The notes below the pieces were generated by a model that searched no databases, was not told the origin of the DNA, and worked only from the letters and a program-made list of their open reading frames with translations. Source: a virus. From it: a stretch of 39,715 nucleotides of DNA. This document shows positions 14,886 through 19,241 of this stretch, in pieces (positions within the stretch are counted from its first letter, which is position 1; each line of letters begins with the position of its first letter). Location: positions 1 to 39,715 of the IMG/VR virus record IMGVR_UViG_3300042474_000107; one strand, given 5' to 3'. The position numbers and the translations under genes are program-made.

Positions 14886-15408
14886 CTGTCCCTCCGAATA
14901 TGCCTGCCTTTACGCGTGGATGTAGTTCCAAGCGCATGCTATTGAATGCACCAACAGGCCAGTTAGTTTGGAACACTCGGCTTAATAGTGTTGCCAATGA
15001 ATAGCCTTGTGCTAGTGCTGGTTTCAATGCTTCATCTGCTTTACCATCTTGATGCTTCTCATAGTATGTAAGAGCAAGCAATGTAGTAGGTGCAGCAATG
15101 TACTTAGTGGGTGCATGCTTTGTTAAGAACTCGAAGCATGCTCTAGCCTTATCATCTTTAGGGTCATACATTCCTAGTGCATAGTCACGCACTTGAATAT
15201 CTTTAAGTGCTAGTATAACAGCGGCTGTTGTGATAGATAGTTCATCTTCACTTGTTTCTTTACTCAAGTCAAAGTTAGTATAGAAATCTTCTACTAACCT
15301 AGCAGCGCTTTGCTGTTCAGGTGTACCAATCTCAAACTGTCCGTGCTCATCTTGACTAGACAGTTTTTTGATTTGTTCTATTCTTGTTTTGATTATGGTT
15401 TTATTCAC
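14869..15408 (-). CDS. DUF4192 family protein
   Basis: 179 residues. The block IQVRDYALGMYDPKDDKARACFEFLTKHAPTKYIAAPTTLLALTYY (about 71-118), followed by a helical region and VFQTNWPVGAFNSMR, is the DUF4192 pattern known from actinobacteria and actinophages. Function is unsettled. It starts with ACAAGGGAGA about ten bases upstream and overlaps the preceding small gene by 8 bases. Together with WhiB it supports an actinobacterial host. Confidence 0.75.
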   Translation of the reverse strand: MNKTIIKTRIEQIKKLSSQDEHGQFEIGTPEQQSAARLVEDFYTNFDLSKETSEDELSITTAAVILALKDIQVRDYALGMYDPKDDKARACFEFLTKHAPTKYIAAPTTLLALTYYEKHQDGKADEALKPALAQGYSLATLLSRVFQTNWPVGAFNSMRLELHPRVKAGIFGGTDDNSN

Positions 15409-15565
15409 TTGCTTCTCCCTTGTTTAGTCGTGTGTCTATCCATCTATGTATGGACATGTTTGCTCCATACATAGTTACTGCATCCTGCACCCAGAAGAGT
15501 GCAGCATCATCGTTGTCCGCTTCTACTTCTATTTCTACTTGTACTATGTACTTAGTACCAGCCAT
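15401..15565 (-). CDS. Small conserved-looking protein
   Basis: 54 residues from the ATG at 15565 (GGAGGAAAC just upstream; an ATG at 15589 is longer but lacks a box). MAGTKYIVQVEIEVEADND followed by ALFWVQDAVTMYGANMSIHRW suggests a beta strand plus amphipathic helix. No family is recognised. It overlaps the transglycosylase gene upstream by 14 bases. Confidence 0.65.
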   Translation of the reverse strand: MAGTKYIVQVEIEVEADNDDAALFWVQDAVTMYGANMSIHRWIDTRLNKGEASE

Positions 15566-15980
15566 GTTTCCTCCAATGTGACCATGCAATTGATGGCTTG
15601 TCGTACCTATGTACTATGTACTCCAGCCCCCGCGCAACTTGTTGCGGGGCTGGGGTACCAGGCTTAGTACCAAGTACTTGTGCTATACCATAGGCTGTTG
15701 ACTTAGGGTTATCCGCATCATGTTTCCATGCTGACTCTTTACCCCATAGTTTCATCAGTGCTTTGTGTTCTCCTCGGTTCCACTCAGGGAACCACATCTT
15801 CATGTATGAAAGAGCATACAACTTGGCTGCGTATGGTGTCCATACTTTAGGTAGTTTTTGTTCGTTATAACATAGGTCGTTAACATGTTGAGAGTAATAC
15901 TTAAGTGGTAGACCTAGCATTGTGGTTAGTGTTAGCAGTATGGTACTGCCTATTGCTATCCATCTTCTTACTGCACTCAT
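15552..15980 (-). CDS. Secreted or membrane-anchored lytic transglycosylase-like protein
   Basis: 142 residues. A basic start and hydrophobic stretch (VRRWIAIGSTILLTLTTML, about 4-22) form a signal peptide or anchor. The C-terminal domain has KLWGKESAWKHDADN with candidate catalytic Glu82, STAYGIAQ (94-101) and YIVHRYDKPSIAWSHWRKHGWY, the transglycosylase SLT pattern seen in actinobacterial and actinophage proteins. It would cut peptidoglycan glycan strands outside the membrane. Its place in the leftward operon, far from the endolysin cassette, suggests a role other than simple lysis, for example wall remodelling. Confidence 0.8.
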   Translation of the reverse strand: MSAVRRWIAIGSTILLTLTTMLGLPLKYYSQHVNDLCYNEQKLPKVWTPYAAKLYALSYMKMWFPEWNRGEHKALMKLWGKESAWKHDADNPKSTAYGIAQVLGTKPGTPAPQQVARGLEYIVHRYDKPSIAWSHWRKHGWY

Positions 15981-15989
15981 GACTATCTC

Positions 15990-16118
15990 CTAGTCTTCGT
16001 CTCCGTACATACGGTCAGGTTCATTGCATACACATTCATAGATGAAGCAACTACACTGGTTGCATTCATCTGATTGCCCTGTTGCTACAGGGTCATCTAA
16101 TGGTGGCTCATAGGTCAT
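15990..16118 (-). CDS. Cys-rich mini-protein
   Basis: 42 residues with CNQCSCFIYECVC in the middle and acidic ends (PPLDDP, YGDED). It overlaps the upstream gene by 11 bases and fills the gap before the transglycosylase gene. Five cysteines suggest metal binding. No clear Shine-Dalgarno sequence is seen, so it is supported mainly by packing and Cys pattern. Confidence 0.55.
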   Translation of the reverse strand: MTYEPPLDDPVATGQSDECNQCSCFIYECVCNEPDRMYGDED

Positions 16119-16296
16119 CGTAACAGACCCCGCATACCCACTCAGCATGTACTTCTAACATCTCTGACATTGGTGTTTGTTCTTCACATCGCCAGCATGC
16201 AATAGTATCTTCTTCTTCTTCGTTTAATATCTTGTGTAGCACTGGTGTTAATGCCCGTGCTGCTGCATTTAATTTATCTTGCAGTTGTTTGCTCAT
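16108..16296 (-). CDS. Small zinc-ribbon protein
   Basis: 62 residues: an N-terminal helix (LQDKLNAAARALTPVLHKIL) and a zinc-ribbon-like half, CWRCEE...VCGVC. TTGACACAAGGGAGAA lies upstream, the same ribosome-binding context used by several leftward genes. It overlaps the XRE gene upstream by 23 bases. Regulatory or scaffolding role unknown. Confidence 0.65.
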   Translation of the reverse strand: MSKQLQDKLNAAARALTPVLHKILNEEEEDTIACWRCEEQTPMSEMLEVHAEWVCGVCYDDL

Positions 16297-16567
16297 TGTA
16301 CATTCTCCCTTGTGTCAATTGCTTATGATATATTTTCATAAGTAATTGTATAGGTTCTTCTTCTTTGACTAATGACTCAATAGATACTTCATACCTATTA
16401 CATAGGCGCAACAGGTTCTCAAGCGTTGGTTTTCTATCTCCTCTTTCCCAACTGCCTAATGTCATTGCACTTACTCGTACAATTCTAGATGCTTCGCTAA
16501 GCGTCAAGCCTTTGGCTTGTCGTATTGCTCGCAATCTTTTGCGTACAGTTCTATAGGTTGGGTTCAT
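16274..16567 (-). CDS. XRE/Cro-CI-type helix-turn-helix regulator
   Basis: 97 residues. RLRAIRQAKGLTLSEASRIVRVSAMTLGSWERGDRKPTLENLLRLCNRYEVSIESLV (about 11-68) is a standard Cro/CI helix-turn-helix, with recognition helix around SAMTLGSWERG and the usual PTLENLLRLCNRY helix. The C-terminal tail is short, so there is no CI-type cleavage or dimerisation domain. It is the best candidate to bind the paired ACAGTnnACTGT palindromes at 18888 and 19179, an untested idea. No integrase accompanies it, so it need not indicate lysogeny. Confidence 0.85.
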   Translation of the reverse strand: MNPTYRTVRKRLRAIRQAKGLTLSEASRIVRVSAMTLGSWERGDRKPTLENLLRLCNRYEVSIESLVKEEEPIQLLMKIYHKQLTQGRMYNEQTTAR

Positions 16568-16757
16568 CTTCTACTCCTGCATCTTGTAGGTCACCTGGTT
16601 GTGGTATTTTTGTGAGTCCTATGTATTGCATACTCTGTCCACATGGGCATGTCATTCTGATTTCCCCATTAGGATAGCCGAACCCATCACTGCTATGAAA
16701 CTCTACTAATCCATCGCAGTTTTCAGGGTCACATACAAATGTATATATCTCACTCAT
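16551..16757 (-). CDS. Small Cys-containing protein
   Basis: 68 residues with CDPENCDG near the start and CPCGQSMQYIG at about 37-47, a probable single zinc site. The C-terminus is acidic (GVEDEPNL). It overlaps the XRE gene downstream by 17 bases and the next small gene upstream by 8. No known family. Confidence 0.65.
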   Translation of the reverse strand: MSEIYTFVCDPENCDGLVEFHSSDGFGYPNGEIRMTCPCGQSMQYIGLTKIPQPGDLQDAGVEDEPNL

Positions 16758-16869
16758 TTGTCATTATCTTTCTAAACATTTGACTCCACCAGCCTAGTGT
16801 AGTGCAGCCATTACAATAGTATTGTCCTGGTATATCACTGCATAACCAATGATGTTTATGTTCATTCAT
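16750..16869 (-). CDS. 39-residue zinc-type mini-protein
   Basis: MNEHKHHWLCSDIPGQYYCNGCTTLGWW then a basic tail. His and Cys-x2-Cys spacing suggests zinc binding. It begins in the stop codon of the membrane protein gene upstream (TAATG), with AGAGG ten bases before, and overlaps the following start by 8 bases. I recognise the HWLC...YYCNGC style from small actinophage proteins. Confidence 0.62.
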   Translation of the reverse strand: MNEHKHHWLCSDIPGQYYCNGCTTLGWWSQMFRKIMTNE

Positions 16870-17045
16870 TAGAACGGTACCTCTACATGCTTCTCGCATG
16901 ACTTGCGCCATGCTCGTAGTCTTTGCTTGAGGAATCTGTTTTCATTTAATAACTGTACGTTAGCAAATGCTAGTATAAACATCATGATAATACTAGCACC
17001 TAATGCTATAGTTATAGCAACTAAGTCACCGTATGATAGTGTCAT
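16869..17045 (-). CDS. Small single-pass membrane protein
   Basis: 58 residues. A long hydrophobic helix (LVAITIALGASIIMMFILAFA, about 8-28) is followed by a basic amphipathic helix (NENRFLKQRLRAWRKSCEKH). AGAGAGAG lies before the ATG. It is the first gene after the 17127-17172 terminator, so it probably depends on readthrough or an unseen promoter. Function unknown. Confidence 0.68.
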   Translation of the reverse strand: MTLSYGDLVAITIALGASIIMMFILAFANVQLLNENRFLKQRLRAWRKSCEKHVEVPF

Positions 17046-17126
17046 AATTTTCTCTCTCTCTTGTACGTAGGTTAAATGTAAATCTAAACTTGTTCATCGC
17101 TGCCGATTACGGGAAGTCCCCGCCAT

Positions 17127-17172
17127 AAAAAAACGGAGAGTGAGTGCTATCTTAGCCACCCACTCTCCTGTT
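17127..17172 (-). terminator. Terminator after the OB-fold-like gene
   Basis: GGAGAGTG (17135-17142) pairs with CACTCTCC (17161-17168), with a further imperfect inner stem. On the leftward strand the hairpin is followed by GTTTTTTT (17134-17127). It ends or attenuates transcription just after the gene ending at 17174. Termination here would divide the leftward operon into an early part (18295-17174) and the remainder. Confidence 0.85.
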
Positions 17173-17173
17173 T

Positions 17174-17530
17174 TTATAGAACTTCTACTGCATGGACTTC
17201 CAACTGGTAACGGAACTCATCGTTGCCACCAGTCTTAGACTTAGCAACCCACTGTGTTAGTCGTCCAGTTAGTGTCACTGGTGTGCTTTCAGGCTTACCC
17301 TGACGAGCCTTATCTAACGCGACTAGAGTCTCGATTACCTCTGGGTCTGTGGCTTTGATGCCTACGCCTACTACATACTTTGGTGAGCCTACTGCGTCAC
17401 CGTTACTCATGCGTGGTACATCACGCTGGCTAATCCAGCCAATGATTTGCGTACCGTATTCGTTTGTCTTGATGCTCTTGTCAGTGAACGCCTTGATTGT
17501 GCCACTAACAGTTAGTGTATTTTGTAACAT
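17174..17530 (-). CDS. OB-fold-like, probable single-stranded DNA-binding protein
   Basis: 118 residues, nearly all beta strand by pattern: LTVSGTIKAFTDKS, TQIIGWISQRDVPR, PKYVVGVGIKA, TPVTLTGRLTQWVAKS, FRYQLEVHAVEVL. A five-strand barrel with a helix near 65-80 would be an OB fold, and its position first among replication genes with its own terminator would suit an abundant ssDNA-binding protein. There is no acidic C-terminal tail as in bacterial SSB. Assignment is by pattern, not by signature motif. Confidence 0.55.
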   Translation of the reverse strand: MLQNTLTVSGTIKAFTDKSIKTNEYGTQIIGWISQRDVPRMSNGDAVGSPKYVVGVGIKATDPEVIETLVALDKARQGKPESTPVTLTGRLTQWVAKSKTGGNDEFRYQLEVHAVEVL

Positions 17531-17560
17531 GTCTTTCTCCTTGTTTAGTAGTTAGTTGGT

Positions 17561-17597
17561 CAGGGTTGCCCCTGTCACTTGGGACAGGGGAACCCTG
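17561..17597 (-). other. Strong hairpin in the leader of the OB-fold-like gene
   Basis: CAGGGTT plus CCCCTGTC (17561-17576, one bulged G) pairs with GACAGGGG plus AACCCTG (17583-17597), a 15-bp stem with a 6-base loop. No U-tract follows on either strand, so it may stabilise or process the mRNA, or act in autoregulation, rather than terminate. The AACAAGGAGA ribosome-binding site lies just downstream. Confidence 0.7.
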
Positions 17598-17603
17598 TTG
17601 TTC

Positions 17604-17759
17604 CTATATTAAGTTGTTTTCGTGTGCAATCATGTGGTCAATTACTCGTGATGAGATTGCATGTATGAACTCCCACATTTCTTTTTCTGTGATTAGTCCG
17701 CGTTTATTTTGGTCAAAGTATTTGATTATCTGTTCTTTTCCTAGTTCGTATGTATTCAT
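17604..17759 (-). CDS. Mini-protein with EF-hand-like loop
   Basis: 51 residues, joined to the upstream gene by an ATGA overlap. FDQNKRGLITEKEMWEFI (about 15-32) fits an EF-hand loop at positions 1 (Asp), 3 (Asn), 6 (Gly), 8 (Ile) and 12 (Glu), but position 5 is Arg. Flanking helices are short. Calcium binding is therefore uncertain; the pattern may be structural only. Function unknown. Confidence 0.62.
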   Translation of the reverse strand: MNTYELGKEQIIKYFDQNKRGLITEKEMWEFIHAISSRVIDHMIAHENNLI

Positions 17760-18295
17760 CGGACGTTCCCTTCCAGTGGTTTGTCACATGATTGACAGTC
17801 GTTGAACAGTTTGGGTGTGAGGATGTGACACCACTGACACTCACGCTCGCGTGAGAGTTGGGTGTAGTCCTCAAGTTCCCAAAGTTCTTCGTATGTTCCA
17901 CCATCGTGCAGTTGCACGATTGGTGGTGTGAACTCCTTGCGTATCAACCATGGGTCATCCTTATCTATGAACTCAACTGCCATTGCAACGAGTTTGCACT
18001 GGTCGTCCCAGTCTTCGGTCATCTTAGCCTGCCAGCGTTGCACACCCATGACTACTTCGGATGCCACCCAGTCACTGCCAGACGGGTTATCAACCCTATG
18101 CATGGGACGCTTGTATTGGTTACTGCCCTCGTCCACGAGGTCGTGGGCAGTAGCATCATCTCGTCCCTCTTTGTTCTCAACACAAGTCTCGCACATGCTT
18201 CCGCCTTGGAAGCCTGCGAGTTTGTCTCTTTCAATAACCATGCACTCGTAGCATGTGTTAGTGACTGTGATACCTTGAGGTAGTTGGCTGTTCAT
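17756..18295 (-). CDS. Zinc-ribbon protein, first gene of leftward operon
   Basis: 179 residues with AGGATACAAG before the ATG. An N-terminal pair CYEC...CETC (about 15-38) and a C-terminal CQWCHILTPKLFNDCQSCDKPLEGNVR (about 153-179) should form two zinc sites. The central part is acidic and Trp-containing (WDDQCKLVAMAVEFIDKDDPWLIRKEF). I recognise the C-terminal block as recurring in actinophages, without known function. Longish frames on the opposite strand here lack start signals and the Cys pattern, so they were judged shadows. Confidence 0.72.
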   Translation of the reverse strand: MNSQLPQGITVTNTCYECMVIERDKLAGFQGGSMCETCVENKEGRDDATAHDLVDEGSNQYKRPMHRVDNPSGSDWVASEVVMGVQRWQAKMTEDWDDQCKLVAMAVEFIDKDDPWLIRKEFTPPIVQLHDGGTYEELWELEDYTQLSRERECQWCHILTPKLFNDCQSCDKPLEGNVR

Positions 18296-18334
18296 CTTGT
18301 ATCCTTTCGTCTTGTTCTCACCGAATGTGAAAAC

Positions 18335-18344
18335 GCGTATAGCA
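18335..18344 (-). promoter_or_regulatory. Possible extended -10 promoter for leftward operon
   Basis: On the leftward strand, TGCTATACG reads as an extended -10 (TGn plus TATACG) about 40 bases before the first leftward gene. No good -35 is visible at the right spacing. The same AT core on the + strand (TATAGC, 18338-18343, with TTCTCA at 18315-18320, spacing 17) could start the rightward structured RNA. Confidence 0.3.
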
Positions 18345-18348
18345 ATAC

Positions 18349-18884
18349 TCCTAAGTCATACCCTGAAGCGAAGCGAAGGGGCGCGTCTGGCTTCAGACAG
18401 ACGAGGACACGTGGTTTACCACGGGGACAGAGCAATCATGACCGCTTTGCTCTGCTGAATAGGCAGAGTAGGGAATGATTTGACGACGGAGTATGATAGA
18501 CGCACCGTAGTAGCATGAGCCTGAGCATGGCTTGCATGGCTTGCATGAGCATTGCTAGGTCTAAAACCTAGCATGCGATTGCAGACAGGCTTGACAGGCT
18601 GGCGAGAGTTAGGCTGTGTGTATGGGCTATCGGTGTGGCGAACCCTTTAGTGGTGAAGCCACTCCCTATAGAACATACGAGGCTCTGGGAACAGAGCCGT
18701 ACAGCCATCGGTGCGACCATCAAAGACAAGCCGAATGCGAGCGTATTGCTGCTCGCGTTCATGAGGTGCAGTCGGTGCGGTAGAACAGGTGAGGGTTTGG
18801 TAACCATCGCCAGGGCATAGGTTTATAGGCGGATAGATATTATTTATTCTATCAGCCCCCCACATGTATTTGTTTTTATGTGGG
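18349..18884 (+). ncRNA. Candidate large ornate structured noncoding RNA
   Basis: No credible gene lies here, but helices are dense. Key ones: 18384-18389/18398-18403, 18410-18414/18419-18423, 18428-18435/18447-18454, 18549-18560/18566-18576; a three-way junction of GGCTGT/ACAGCC (18612, 18701), GTATG-GG-CTAT/ATAG-AA-CATAC (18620, 18668) and GGCTCTG/CAGAGCC (18681, 18692) closed by a GGAA tetraloop; 18733-18742/18751-18760; 18788-18797/18802-18811; 18828-18837/18848-18857; 18859-18865/18878-18884. Imperfect pairs are G.U or G.A only when the + strand is RNA, which fixes direction. Size, phage setting and character recall GOLLD or ROOL RNAs; membership is not shown. Exact ends are unknown. Confidence 0.7.
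18525..18547. repeat. Short tandem repeat GCATGGCTT
   Basis: Two full copies and one partial copy of a 9-base unit, within the structured RNA region. The related octamer GCATGAGC occurs at 18513-18520 and 18543-18550 on either side. These may provide alternative pairing partners in the RNA. Confidence 0.7.
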
Positions 18885-18887
18885 CAG

Positions 18888-18899
18888 ACAGTGCACTGT
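18888..18899. promoter_or_regulatory. Operator-like palindrome ACAGTGCACTGT
   Basis: A perfect 12-bp palindrome just after the structured RNA. Its half-site ACAGT is identical to that of the palindrome at 19180-19191 before the terminase gene, so both may be bound by the same dimeric regulator. Confidence 0.5.
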
Positions 18900-18935
18900 G
18901 ACAGTATCTCCAGTCTACAGTTCTGTCGGCAGACT

Positions 18936-18975
18936 ATTAATAAATCTAGGGGCTACAGACCCTAGGTTTATTAAT
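18936..18975 (+). terminator. Long hairpin, possible terminator of the structured RNA
   Basis: TTAATAAATCTAGGG and its partner CCCTAGGTTTATTAA (extended to 16 bp, 18936-18951/18960-18975) enclose an 8-base loop. The only non-Watson-Crick pair is U.G when read rightward. The 3' arm is U-rich, followed by TTGC, so it could terminate the upstream RNA, though it lacks a classical U-tract. Confidence 0.5.
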
Positions 18976-18992
18976 TTGCTTGGTCCTTTGTA

Positions 18993-19019
18993 TAGGTATC
19001 TCTACCTAGAAATATTTCT
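18993..19019. promoter_or_regulatory. Two adjacent palindromes in the control region
   Basis: TAGGTA-TCTC-TACCTA (18993-19008) directly abuts the perfect palindrome AGAAATATTTCT (19008-19019). They lie in the AT-rich gap upstream of the terminase operon and could be protein-binding sites or parts of an origin. Confidence 0.4.
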
Positions 19020-19073
19020 GTATATAGTTACAGGGGGCATATAGACTGTTATTTAACTGTTTCTATTAAGTAA

Positions 19074-19151
19074 TAAAATAGTTCAGAATAAATCGTTCGT
19101 TTTACCTGTTTGAACGGATTAAGTATATATAGAGAGTAAAATAGTTCAGAA
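19074..19151 (+). repeat. 15-base direct repeats TAAAATAGTTCAGAA
   Basis: Exact copies at 19074-19088 and 19137-19151, 63 bases apart (about six helical turns), flanking the promoter-like 19101-19129 sequence. The second copy runs into an AGAACTCT/AGAGTTCT hairpin (19148-19169). The arrangement suggests binding sites on the same face of DNA for a regulator or initiator. Confidence 0.7.
19101..19129 (+). promoter_or_regulatory. Candidate promoter for the rightward late operon
   Basis: TTTACC and TATATA are separated by exactly 17 bases, a fair sigma-70-type match, about 113 bases before the terminase start. A second -10-like TATACT at 19184-19189 sits inside the palindrome TACAGTATACTGTA but lacks a -35. 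Confidence 0.45.
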
Positions 19152-19178
19152 CTCTTTTTAGAGAGTTCTTCACTCTGT

Positions 19179-19192
19179 TACAGTATACTGTA
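19179..19192. promoter_or_regulatory. Operator-like palindrome TACAGTATACTGTA
   Basis: A perfect 14-bp palindrome 50 bases before the terminase start, sharing ACAGTnnACTGT with 18888-18899. It covers a TATACT -10-like sequence, so a bound repressor could block late transcription. The XRE protein encoded at 16274-16567 is the obvious candidate. Confidence 0.55.
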
Positions 19193-19241
19193 CAAACATA
19201 CATCTGTATGGCGGGGGGACTCTGCCACAAAGGAGATAAAC

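Noticed and set aside
17858-18283. A 141-codon rightward frame opposite the first leftward gene
   Set aside because: The leftward frame has a proper start signal, two zinc-type Cys clusters and overlaps with its neighbour; the rightward one shows no domain pattern and is a shadow.
18513-18550. CRISPR-like repeat array
   Set aside because: The repeats are 8-9 bases, directly adjacent and without regular unique spacers; no cas genes besides a Cas4-like phage nuclease of the replication type.
18284-18865. Several open frames of 60-80 codons on both strands in the gap before the terminase
   Set aside because: They lack ribosome-binding sites, have low-complexity or random-looking composition, conflict with one another, and coincide with dense RNA helices.
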